64,000 nucleotides of DNA, taken from positions 71,592,985 through 71,656,984 of the forward strand of contig CM051455.1 in the NCBI GenBank assembly GCA_028274465.1, read 5' to 3'. Below, one piece after another: positions 46,220 to 57,365 of this stretch. A model generated the notes under the pieces. The model saw nothing but the letters and a program-made list of their open reading frames with translations, was not told where the DNA came from and ran no database searches. Numbering within the stretch: position 1 is the stretch's first letter; every line of letters begins with the position of its first letter. Origin of the DNA: Plantago ovata (lineage: Eukaryota > Streptophyta > Magnoliopsida > Lamiales > Plantaginaceae). The translations under genes were made by a program, and so were the position numbers.

Positions 46220-49200
46220 TTGCTCTTGATTGTGCAGACTTCAGCCACGGAGACAAACGATGCAATCTGGCACTTTGATAGTGGTTGTGGAAAGCACATG
46301 ACGGGCAATAAGAATAACCTTATAAACTATAGACGGTGGTCTAAAGGTCCAACAATAAGGTTTGCTGGTGGAGGCTCCGGTTCTACAAAAGGCTATGGTG
46401 ATGTGAAGTTAGGATGCATAACCATTACTGGAGTTCTTTATGTCAAAAATCTTAAGTTTAACCTTTTCAGCATGAGTCAGTTTGCTGACAAAGGATACTT
46501 CATCAAAATCAAAAGTGATGAATGTAAACTTATAGATTTCGAGACTAAAAAGGTAATAATGATTGCAAGAAGATCAGGAGGCTTGTACACCGTTGATTGG
46601 TCTTCAGCAATTGTTGAAAAATGCCTTGTCTCAGATCATGATTGCCTTGCTGAAAAAGCATGGTTATGGTATAAACGAACAAGTCATCTAAACTTCAAGA
46701 CGCTGAATAAGCTGTCTAAAAAGGCACTTGTAGTTGGATTACCTAGGGTTACTTTTAAGAAGGATGGTGTTTGCAATGCATGTCAGCAAGGAAAGCAAAC
46801 CAAATCTTCTTTCAAGAACAAGGCAGTACCGTCAACTACAAAACCTTTACAACTCATGTACATGGACTTGTTTGAATCTTCTTCAACAAGCTATGCTGGT
46901 AAGAAGTATGGTCTAGTCGTGGTAGAAGACTATTCAAGATTCACTTGGGTAGTATTCATCTAGCACAAATCTGAAACCAAAACTGAAATACCTAACTTGC
47001 TGAATAATCTTGAAGTCATGAAAAATGACAAGGTAAAAGTCATAAGGATAGACAATGGTACTGAGTTTGTAAACCAGTACATAACTGAATATTTTACCTC
47101 AAAAGGAATACAACATCAGTTATCCTCAGTAAGAACACCACAGCAAAACGGTGTCGCTAAACGGAAGAATCGTACCCTGAAAGAAGCCGCAAGAACAATG
47201 CTTGCTGACACTGAAATAAGTGAGGCTTATTGGGTTGATGCGATTAATACCGCCTGTTATACTCAAAACAGATGTTTGATTACTAAGGAATACAACAAAA
47301 CTCCTTATGAATTGTTTGTTGGAAGACCTCCTAACATCACTCATCTAAGAGTATTTGGTTGCAAGTGTTTCGTACTTGACAATGGTAGAGAATACCTAAG
47401 AACATTTCAACCAAAGGCAGACGAAGCGATATTTCTAGGCTACTCCTTGCATAGTAAAGCTTATAGAGTTTACAACAAAAAGGCACAAAAGATTGAAGAA
47501 TCAGTGCATGTTGTATTCTACGAAAAGTCACAAGGTGTGCCTGCTGAAGAAGAAATATCAGAATGTATGAAAAAGTTAATCATACATGAGCAAAGAACTG
47601 AATCTAATGCTAGGCAAATCAAGTCAATTGAACTAAATGATGATTCTGACAATGACTCTCCTCCCCCTAGTCATGACAAGATAAATATAGTTCACGACAA
47701 AGAATTTCCAGCAAAAGACGCGGTTGCTCCGGAAGTTGCTGAAATTACGCAATCTCCAGTGCCTACTGATGAATTACCTCAATCAAGCAATGCTGAACAA
47801 GTAGTTGCTAATGAACAAATCTCAGCAGAGACACAAATTCCCAGTAGTACTGAACAAGTACATACTGAAGAGTCACATGCTGATGAGCAAACATATCCTG
47901 ATCCAACAAGCAGAAAACCTGTTAATAAATGGATTAGGGATCATCCCTCTACGGATATGATTGGCGATATTAATAAACGCCAAGTGACTAGATCCAAAGC
48001 TACTCATGGACTTGCTGAAGAGGCAATTGTCGTAGAAGTAGAATCATTGTTCCCTTGCTTTGTTTCAGAAATTGAACCTAAAACCATAGAAGAAGCTTTA
48101 AAGCATTTGGAATGGATAAAGGCAATGCAAGAAGAACTGGATCAATTTGAAAGAAACAAATTCTGGAAACTTGTACCACTTGCTAAAGGCATGAAAGCTA
48201 TTGGTACAAAGTGGGTGTTCAGAAACAAGCTGAGTGAGTCTGGTGAAGTAACAAGAAATAAAGCATGTTTAGTTGCTCAAGGTTACTGTCAGACTGAAGG
48301 ATTGGACTATGATGAGTCTTATGCACCAGTTGCAAGATTGGATGCAATTAGGCTTTTCTTGGCCTTTTCTGCTCACAATAACTTCATCGTTTACCAAATG
48401 GATGTTAAAAGTGCATTCTTGAATGGTGAACTTGCTGAAGAAGTCTACCTAGAACAACCCCCTGGCTTTGAACTTCCCTCAGAAATCAAGATGGTATACA
48501 AACTTCAGAAAACTGTATATGGTCTAAAGCAAGCACCAAGAGCATGGTATGATACCTTGGCTAAGTTCTTGCTGGAAAATGGTTTCAAGAAAGGTGAAGT
48601 TGACAAAATTTTATTTACCATGAACCATGATGGTAAAATACTCTTAGTTCAAATTTATGTGGATGACATAATTTTTGGATCTAAGGACAAGCAACTTTGT
48701 GATGATTTTGCCAAACTCATGACAAATAAGTTTGAAATGAGTATGATGGGAAAATTGAATTATTTCCTAGGATTGCAAGTCAAGCAACTCAAAGATGGAA
48801 TATTCATAAATCAAGCAAAGTATGCGAAAGAAATGCTCATAAAGTTTAGGATCAAAGAGGATGAGAAACCTGAAAAGATCCCTATGAGTGTTGGTACCAA
48901 ATTGGGCTATACTAAGGAAGATAAAAGTGTTGAAGAACACAAGTATAGGAAGCTCATTGGTTCCTTGTTGTATTTAACAACAAGTAGACCTGACATTTAG
49001 TATGCTGTTTGTGTGTGTGCAAGATTCCAATCTGATCCAAGAGAATCACACTACAAAAAGGCAATCAAGATACTGAAATATGTCAAAGGTACAGTTAATG
49101 TTGGATTATGGTATCCTAAAGATTGTGGACTTGAATTGGTTGGTTATTCTGATGCTGATCATGGAGGATCAACTCTTGATAGAAAAAGTACCTCTAGAAC

Positions 49201-49606
49201 TTGTCAGTTTTTGGGTACTATATTATTATCATGGTTCAGCATGAAGCAAACCTGTGTTGCCAATTCATCCACTGAATCTGAATACATTGCAGCTGGTTGT
49301 TGCACAGCTCAAATCCTATGGATTCAGCAACCATTAAGAGATTATGGTATTTCTGCAAAGAAAACACCTATCTTTTGTGATAATACAAGTTCTATTGCAA
49401 TCACGCAAAATCCTAAGTTTCACTCAAGGACTAAGCACATTGATATTAGACATCATTTCATTAGAGATCATGTAGAAAAAGGAGATATTGAGGTTGTGAA
49501 AGTAGGCACAGATGATCAGCTTGCTGACATCTTTACAAAGCCCCTACCAGATAATAGGTTCGCAATGCTAAGGTATAACCTTGGATTGATTGAACTACCT
49601 CAATAA
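46220..49606 (+). pseudogene. Copia 3 pol polyprotein (protease, integrase, RT, RNase H)
   Basis: Frame of 1,129 codons. Protease FDSGCGKHMTG (about 46277); integrase zinc finger with CNACQQGK (about 46770); DDE core with MDLFESS, IDNGTEF and [10 protein letters not shown], where the catalytic Glu of the third motif has become Lys; reverse transcriptase with AFLNGEL and YVDD (about 48657); RNase H with SDADHGG, TESEY and FCDNTSS; end ELPQ. Stops: TAG 46961-46963 (integrase core) and TAG 48998-49000 (start of RNase H). It is collinear with copia 2 throughout. Confidence 0.92.
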
Positions 49607-50514
49607 AGAATACATTTGGCAGAATGCTGAAACAGGTATTCAGCAAGCCAAAGTATTCTTACTTAAAAGCTACATCTACTAATTTCTCATAAGCAATGAT
49701 AAGTGACTACATGTTTGCTGAAACAGGCATTCAGAAAGTAATTCCTTCAAAACAGGTATTTGTTAGGAAACTTGATCACTTGCTGAGACAGGCACTCAGT
49801 AAGAGAAAAACCTTAAGGATTGCGAAAACAGGCATTCAGACAATCAAAGATACTGAAACAGGGATTCAAGTATCAAGGGGATATTCTGAGACGGGAACTC
49901 AAAAAATGAGCAAAACTCATTTCTCAGATTTTACCAAAGGATATCTCAAGTACAAAAAAATTTACTGATACGGGAAATCAGAAATATCTTTTAAAATCAT
50001 GAAAATATGAGATATCTGAGTAAGGGGTAACTTTCAGCAAGTATCTAGGTTGATAATTCAAACTCGCTGAAAATATTCTTGTCTATTTCAGCAAGCAATC
50101 TAATCCCTTAAAACTCGGTAAAATCAATTTGTGACGTTAATCGGGCACAGATAAACTCGTAATAATCATGAAATGAAATTCAATCGTGGCCATTGATTAA
50201 AAGGAGTTACTAATCTAACGGTTAATAAAACAAAGAGAGCGAGTGCTCTGACGGTTTCAAGTTAGTGGGCCACTACGCATTTAATGCAAAGGCTCCACTA
50301 ACGCCTATGTTTCTCTGTTTTACCCTTGTTGAGAGCTCAAATCGATTGAGTTTCTCACACACCAGAGTCACTATATAAAGAAGGAGTTAGAGAAATGACA
50401 AAATTCTTTAACTCACATTTCCTTTCTCTGCAAATTTTAGCCTGAATCTACTGTACCTCAGGTCAAAAAGCAAACTATGTCTTTTCGTACACAATTTTCT
50501 TATCTATAAAAGAA
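49607..50514 (+). other. Copia 3 spacer: hairpin-word array and env-like leader
   Basis: Six inverted-word units TGCTGAAACAGG-N-ATTCAG start at 49625, 49716, 49781, 49821, 49852 and 49885, with the stem weakening along the series. The region 49975-50514 is AT-rich leader. The same array sits at 18490-18830 (minus) in copia 2. Confidence 0.8.
49696..49968 (+). CDS. Conserved 90-codon ORF with ETGIQ/ETGTQ repeats (copia 3)
   Basis: Open ATG frame of 90 codons overlapping five of the six hairpin units: AETGIQ, AKTGIQ, TETGIQ, SETGTQ plus degenerate ones, and the core FVRKLDHLLRQALSKRK. It is open in both copies that retain the region although gag and pol of the same copies carry stops. Tail codons are frameshifted and restored between copies. 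No transmembrane segment, no known domain. It could be a small protein, or a by-product of conserved RNA hairpins. Confidence 0.35.
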   Translation: MISDYMFAETGIQKVIPSKQVFVRKLDHLLRQALSKRKTLRIAKTGIQTIKDTETGIQVSRGYSETGTQKMSKTHFSDFTKGYLKYKKIY

Positions 50515-53500
50515 ATGGCACCCAAGACACAGTCTTCGAAGTCCTCAAAGTCATCTAAGGTTGACAGTCTTCGAAGTCCTCAAAGTCATCCAGTCCCTTA
50601 CTGATATTAAAGGAGTCACTGAAAAATTGATCTTTACTACAATTCAGAACACGCAAATCGTCCTGAAATGGACTGATTTAGCGGAAATCTTTCAGATTCC
50701 AACCACTGGAACTGAAGATGACGTCACTGCCACTGACGAAGAAATAGAAGCTTTCTACAGTGACGTCAGAAATGCGAAAATGAAGAAAGGCGAGATTTCT
50801 CCCGCGACTTGGACAAAGCACGTTAAGAGAAAGCATCACTGCCACTCACTTGGTCTAGTAGCTCTGCTACTGATAAAAATTCTTGACTCCAAAGTTGGAG
50901 GAATTGACCTAGTAGGCCTGAGAAGATGGCCGCTGTTGATGCATATCCATGAAAATAAAACGGAACTTAACTGGGCTAAGTACATTTTCAACAGGCTTGT
51001 TGATTGTGTTACTAAGTTCAAGGTAAAGGTAGAAGACAACAAGGTCTCACCTTCCTTTCCAGTTATGTATGGAATAAGATATGCTACATCCTTGAACATT
51101 TCAGGATTCAGCTGAGAAACCCATTGCCAATCAAGAAATCTGTATGCAATGTGGGAAGATCTTTCTACAAGCAGAATGTACCTAAGATTGACGGCAAGAA
51201 ACTCGAAAAATCAAAGAAGACAACAGCTGCAAATGTTGTCAGCACAAGCCAGCAAGAAAGGTATACAACAGCTGCAGATGTCACCACTCAGCAACTTAGA
51301 GATGAAACTGTTGTTGGTGGTGGTGACAAAAATGAAACTGCTGTAGATGATCAACAAGGTACGTGTACACCAGCTGTTGCTGAAAATGCAACTACTGACG
51401 TATCTGTTGGGAAACTGAAGAATTCTAACAAGAAAAAGAGGAAAGCTGATGATGACACTCATACTGCAACGTCATCAGCAAATCCCATACCAAAGAGGAA
51501 ACGGACCAGCAACACCAGGAAGAAAACACTGGCTCGCAAGTCAGTTCCTGTTGTCCAAGACCTCTAAGACAATTCCTAGACAAATGCTGAAACGCGTTTG
51601 CTCGTAGATGTTGACAAGGTAGTTACTGAAGCCTATGTCAACAACATTGAAGTGTTTGCGGAAGCCTTCAATGATCGACTCAACGTTGATACATCTACTG
51701 AGAACAGACCACCAGGCAGTGGAAATGAAATTCCTGCCCAAGTTCCAGATATCTACATTGTAGATAATTTAGATGATCCAACTATGGAACCAACAAGTGA
51801 CATTGATGCTAATCTGCAAAAGCCGGCACTTGCTGATGCTGTTGAAAAGATGGTTGCTGAACAAGCAACTCATCAAGTTGCTGAAACCCCGCTTGCTGAA
51901 GGACCAGTTGCTGAGACAGCAATGGTTCCAGTTCTAGAAGTTGCTGAAACACAAGAAGCACTATTCAACGACGCATCTCGTGATGCTGAGAATACTGGCC
52001 CAAGTTCACCCAAGACATCAATCTACAAAGTCCAGCTTGTACTGGAAGCTATAAGCCAACAAATGGAGTTGGAGATTGAAGAATCATCCAAAAAATCCAT
52101 TGATGTCTTCATGACAAGCAGTGAGCTCAAGGGTCAAGATCCTTCTGCTCAACTTGTCATTTCAGAGACAAGGGAGATTGCTGAAACCGCACAGCCTTCT
52201 CAAATAGAGCAAGACAAGAAGTCTGCTGAAGAAACAGTCCAAGAAGCTGAAGAAACTGTTAATGCTGAAAGGACTGAGCCACAACCTGTCCTTCTTCGGC
52301 AGGTAGTTAATTCAACCATCAGTAAAACTTCAAATTCTGAAACTTATTCTTTTGCTAATATTATGTTATCTCTACAGACTTCTCAAGATGCAAGTCAGAT
52401 GGTTGCTGAAGCCTCTGCACCAGAACCAACACTCCCTACTCAGCAGGTAGTTAATGTTTTTGGTAATAAAACTAAGTTTGACAGCTTAGTACTTGTATCT
52501 AACTCAAATTTATTTCAGGATGAACAAATGGAGGATGCTATTCAAGCTCCTCAAGGAATGGAAATTGTACAACATGAGCTTGCTGAATCTCAGCAGGTAA
52601 TTCATGTTTCAGCTTTGAACTCTAAAACAATTTTCCAAACCAATCCTGATATAAATAATGTTCTTTTTCAGGCTCAAAAGGAGACCACTGAAGTGGTAAT
52701 CATCACTGAAGATCAACAATTAAGTTCTGAGGAACTGTACTTGAACTTCAAAAGAACCACTTTGTCACAAGTTGCTAAGTCCGTCAGCAACTGGCAAAGA
52801 TATAGGCGAATGGACTTCTCTGATCTCCATCTTCATCTTTCAAACGAGAAAAGAGATCTTCTCTGCTGAAGCCCGAAACATTTGTTCACTCCATCCTCCC
52901 TAAAGAAATGACATATTCTCAACAAATGAGCTCGAATCTGATTGCTCAAATCAGAGAGAATATGAAGGCAAAATTCAAGAGTGCCTCTCCAGCTGAACAA
53001 GCTGTGATGCTCAAAGGTTCATTTGTACCTGTGGCGGCTGATCCCCACAACATCAATGAGGAAGAGGAAGTGACAAGTGTTGCTTTATACAAGCACCTTG
53101 AGCTAGTAATTCTGACCGATGATGATGAAGAGGAAGAAGATGAGAACATTTCCACTGAACCAAGTGATGATGAAGGGAAAGATTCCAAGGACAAGAAAGA
53201 CAATGATGATGACAATCAAGGTCCACGTCCTGATGCTGGAGGTTTGAAATTAACAGTTGCTGAAAATACTCCACAAGAAAATCAGCAAGCTGAACAACAA
53301 CAACCGCAGCAAAATCTCAACCTCGTCCTGCTGCTTCTGAAAATCAAGCACCTGTGCAAGGTGCTGATACTGAAGAGGAATATCGTAGAAAAAGGACTGC
53401 CTTGAAAAATGGAAAAAATCCAGTTTCTGATGCCAAGGTTGCTGAAGAAAACCTTGATGATGATGATGAACAGGATGAAGATTACCAACATGCTCTACAG

Positions 53501-55497
53501 AACAATCTCTTGATCCATGCAAGGCATACGCAGGATCTAGAAATTGGTCAATCTTCAGGAGTAAGATCAAAGGAAGTCCCCTCCCTTCCATTTACTACTG
53601 GCGAAACTCTAGTAATTGAGTCCCGAACTCAATTAAAACTAACTACTGGCGAAACTCCAGTCATTGACTCTCAAACGTTGCCTTTAGCAACTACTCAATT
53701 AAAACTAACTACTGGGGAAACTCCAGTTGTTGAGTCTGAAGTGTTGCCATCAGCAACCACTCAACAAAAAGGAAGTGAAGCTGCTGACTTAGGTTCCAAG
53801 GTTGCTGAACTTGATGAATCTGAGGATGACGACTACTTATCAGAAAATGAGGATGAACAATCCAAAAGAGACCCAAAAGTGGTTCAAATACCTCCTCATG
53901 ATTACATAAATGATTTAGACGATGGTCTAAGAGGAGAATTGCTGATAAAGGATGATCAGTTTGCTTCAGAACTAAAAGTTCATTCCTTGACACCACATCT
54001 AGTGTCGTTCCCAAGAGTTGAGGAGTTTACTCCTAGAATTTTGGCACTAAAGAAAGTCCATGATGCCTGCAAAGCAGAAGATGAGGCATTGCTTGCTGAG
54101 AGCCCACTTGACATTGGAAAAATTTTGGCGACAGTGCTGAGACGCACTACTACTTTGACAATAGCTCAGAAAGACATCAGTCTTTATCACAAGAGCTATG
54201 AAAAATATGTAAGTCAAGCCCTCAAGCTAGCAAAGACCGCTCTTATGAAGGCTCAGACTTTCATGGATGAGAAGGCCGCAACAGAGAAAAGACATGAAGA
54301 GAACATGATGAGCATTCAAAAAGAGTTGTCAAAAATGACTTCTGATCAGCAACAAATCATCATGAAGTATAATAGTTTAAGCACTCTTTCTGAAAATTGC
54401 AATGAGTTCTATTCTCTGCACATCACTCTGATGTTGCAATCCATGTCTAAGGGGGAAAGGAAAAGTACCAGAAAAAGAAACCAAACCCCTCCTGCTATTG
54501 ATGAGCCACTGCCCATAGATTCGCTTGCTCAAAAAGAGCAAAGTTCTAAAAGGCAAGCAAAATCTGAGTTAAATTCAGCAAGTACCAAAAAGAGAAAAAC
54601 CGCTGCTGAAACTCAAGATTTTTGCCATACTGAAAGTCATCAAAATCAGAATGAAGATGATGACAATCAAACAATAGCTCAAGCCATAAGAGCTAGACCT
54701 TTAACAGCCTTGACTCCGTCTGGCCACTCAAAGCATTTCTCGCCTGACTCTTCAGCAAGAGATCAAGACAATGCTAAATCAAGAAGAAGAAGGCAAAGAC
54801 AGGCAGAAAAGAGGCTGGCCAGCATTGCTATTGACTCTGGCATCGAATATACAAAGACTAGCAATGATGAAACCACTCAGAATGTAATCAGAAACATTCA
54901 TGGTTGATGGATCTTAAAGCTGGAAGATTTGCTGGTGAATGAGTTCTTTCCTACAGCCATATTGAACCAAATGTTCACATGGATTGAACTCAAGGTACAA
55001 AGAAATCAAAGGGAAGAATCTCTCCCAAGAAATATTGCTGGGAGATGGTTGAATCTCGAGGTCTCAGTGAGAAGAATTGCCATTGGTAAGACTTATAGAC
55101 AAGAACCATATCTGATCAAACCACCTGGCATTGCTTACTACTCTGACCCAGTAACAAAGAAAACAACGAAGAGATTTGGATTGATTCCTTATGAGTACTT
55201 CTATCTCACTCTAAGGATCAAGAAGAAGATCTTCTCTGGCTAAGAAAGATTCATCCTAAAAGCATGTCAGACACACAGCTTCTCCATGCCAGCAATCGGG
55301 TCATGCATTTGTGGGTGACTATCTACATGGAAATGAATGCTGAAAAGAATCATCATACTGCCTGCAAAAATGCAATAATTCTTCAACTACAAGTCCGTAC
55401 GCTTCTGGAAAACTACGAAAAGGACTGTGTTGAATTTACTGCACTTGCTGAGAAGAGTGTAAGAGAGATTTTGAGAAAATCTTCTGGAAGAGCTTAA
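50515..55497 (+). pseudogene. Copia 3 env-like extra ORF, about 5 kb, degraded
   Basis: ATG at 50515 (MAPKTQSSKSSK). A deletion of about 100 codons near 50555 is filled with a duplicate of 26 nt. The open blocks are 50561-51115, 51124-51567, 51598-52869, 52908-53405, 53354-54907, 54929-55243 and 55264-55497, in changing frames. N-terminal globular region (LKWTDLAEIFQIP; LLLIKILDSK), then a basic KRKRTSNTRKKT patch, a long acidic VAE-rich region, three TTGETPV repeats (about 53590-53750), and a coiled coil (about 54150-54420). No signal peptide and no clear membrane segment, so 'env-like' refers to position only. The N-terminal part resembles PF20167-type plant transposon proteins. Confidence 0.7.
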
Positions 55498-55763
55498 CTC
55501 TCTGTAATAGTTTTTGTTAAAGTCTTTGTTTGTTGATTCTGTTTAAAGTTATCTCTGCTACTTCTTGTAAACTTCTGAAAGATAACTATCTGCAATGAAG
55601 CTTTTGAATCTTATTGGTTTTTGATTATGCAATTTACTTATGCTTACTGTTTAATTATGCAAGTATGCTTGCATTAATCAACTGATTTATTCAACATCAG
55701 AAACCTCTAAAAGGGTAACAATTAATTTAGCCATGGATTGCTAACATCAAAAAGGGGGAAATT
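55498..55763 (+). promoter_or_regulatory. 3' untranslated region and polypurine tract of copia 3
   Basis: AT-rich, ending in AAAAAGGGGGAAATT at 55749-55763 directly before the LTR TG. The ATCAAAAAGGGGGA context is typical of Sirevirus PPTs. Confidence 0.85.
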
Positions 55764-57365
55764 TGTTAGGAATCTTGTAATTTTGATGAGCAATTAACCA
55801 TGCTAAATTAAGGAAAGTCCAGTAACTAGTACTCTTAAGGTCCATAGGAATTTAGAATTTTAAGGACATTGTAAAAGAGGAACGTTTGCTGAAGACTTAG
55901 ATTAGGTGCTAGATGGGTTGGTTTTTAAAGCTTATGATGTATCTTGTTTTCTGAAAAGAAAATAACCTATTGAAGCATTTCCTGACGATGTACTTTGTTT
56001 TTACAAACAAACTATTGAAGCATTTAGAAACCGCTCAGAATCTTGAAGAATATTGAAGATCTGAAGACTTGAAGAATTCGAAGATCTGAAGACTAGAAGA
56101 TTTCTGAAGACTGGTATCTACAAAGGCACATGTTGCTCAGAAAGTGGAAACTTCAGCAACAGCATTGCATAAGTGAAAATCTGAAAGACAGAGTAGGTTG
56201 TGCTTGCTGAAACTGGGACTGACCACTTGCTGATGGAACATATGTGATCTCTTGCTGAAAGTACTTACATCTGCGCTCCAATGTTACTGTTTGAATTCTA
56301 TTTAAATAAGCATTAAATGCAAAGGCTGCACGCGAAGGATATGAAGACTAGAAGACAAACAAGGACGCTACTGAAAGTACAAAAGCAAGAAAGTGACATC
56401 TTAAGGATCAAAAGCCTTGGAATTTAAAATTCAAACGGCTCCTTATTTTCACTATAAATAGAGGTCATCCGGCAAAGAGTTGAAGTGTGTCAACAACGTG
56501 ATCAAACTCTCACTTATTCTTAAACTCACATACCTTCAAACTCTCTATACTGCCATTGATCCGTTCCAAGACTAAAAGCTTGAGAAAGGTACTTGTGAAG
56601 AAGTAGAATTTACACGACTAAGAAATTAGTTAAGTGTTCTTTCTTTCTTTTGAACAAGAACAAGTCTTGACACCAGAAACAATCAAACTTGTTTACTGCA
56701 AAGTATTCAAAGTTTTGTTTCTTAGATTACTTGTTGTAACTGAATAAGTTATAATTAAGTTATCTCACCCCAAAACTCTCTAACTGAAAATACACCCTTT
56801 CAGGCGTGATATTCAGGGGGAACTTAATCGAGCATAGTTTTGCTGATTAAAAGTACCAAGTTTGGTGGAGAACAAGGTTGTGTTCTCTAGATTAGGTTGG
56901 AAACGAAAAAAGTGTACTTTGGTTTCTGTTTGAATCACTCTAGATAGGAGTTGTAAGGAACCTCAATCATATATTAGTGGATTCAGTCCCAGAAAGGACA
57001 AAGTGGATTAGTTGAGAGATTACGCCACTCTCAGATACCACTATAAAAATGTTTGTGTGATTTACTTACTGTACTTAGTTTTCAGCAAATCATATCTGTC
57101 TGTACACAGTCACTCACATCACTTGCTGAAATCTTCATTTACTGAAAGAGCACTTATTGTATCAAAGACTTCCGCTCTCTGATTCTAAGTATCAGCAAAC
57201 CTAGTTACTGAAAAGTAACTTACGCTTGCTGAGAAAGTTAAGTATCAGCAAACTCATTACTGAAAAGTAATAAGCACTTGCTGAGAAAGTTTTAAACGAC
57301 GAAAGTTTGAAAAGACTATTCAAACCCCCCCTCTAGTCTTTTCTTGTTGTTTAAAGGGACCAACA
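55764..57365 (+). repeat. 3' LTR of copia 3 (1,602 bp)
   Basis: TGTTAGGAATC...GACCAACA. TATA box at 56453-56460. Two 52-bp direct repeats near the end each contain a palindrome: GTTACTGAAAAGTAAC (57204-57219) and ATTACTGAAAAGTAAT (57256-57271), each followed by CTTGCTGAGAAAGTT. It contains the uninterrupted site for element C near 57111. Confidence 0.95.

Larger units (their letters stand above)
33982..57365 (+). mobile_element. Sirevirus-type Ty1/copia copy 3 (complete, about 15.3 kb without element C)
   Basis: Ends TGTTAGAAATC and GGGACCAACA; target duplication AGCAC at 33977-33981 and 57366-57370. Order: 5' LTR (interrupted by C), PBS, gag, pol, hairpin spacer with the 90-codon ORF, a very long env-like ORF, PPT, 3' LTR. 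Removing it restores the Tat RT reading frame of F. The PPT context ATCAAAAAGGGGGAAATTTG, the gag type and the extra ORF after pol are Sirevirus (Maximus/SIRE) hallmarks. Stops in gag, pol and env-like ORF make it inactive. Confidence 0.93.

Noticed and set aside
53709..54014. Minus-strand ORFs across the copia 3 env-like region
   Set aside because: Shadows of the plus-strand acidic/Gln-rich frame.
50515..55497. A true viral envelope glycoprotein in copia 3
   Set aside because: No signal peptide, no convincing membrane anchor and no glycoprotein-like cysteine pattern; only the position is env-like.
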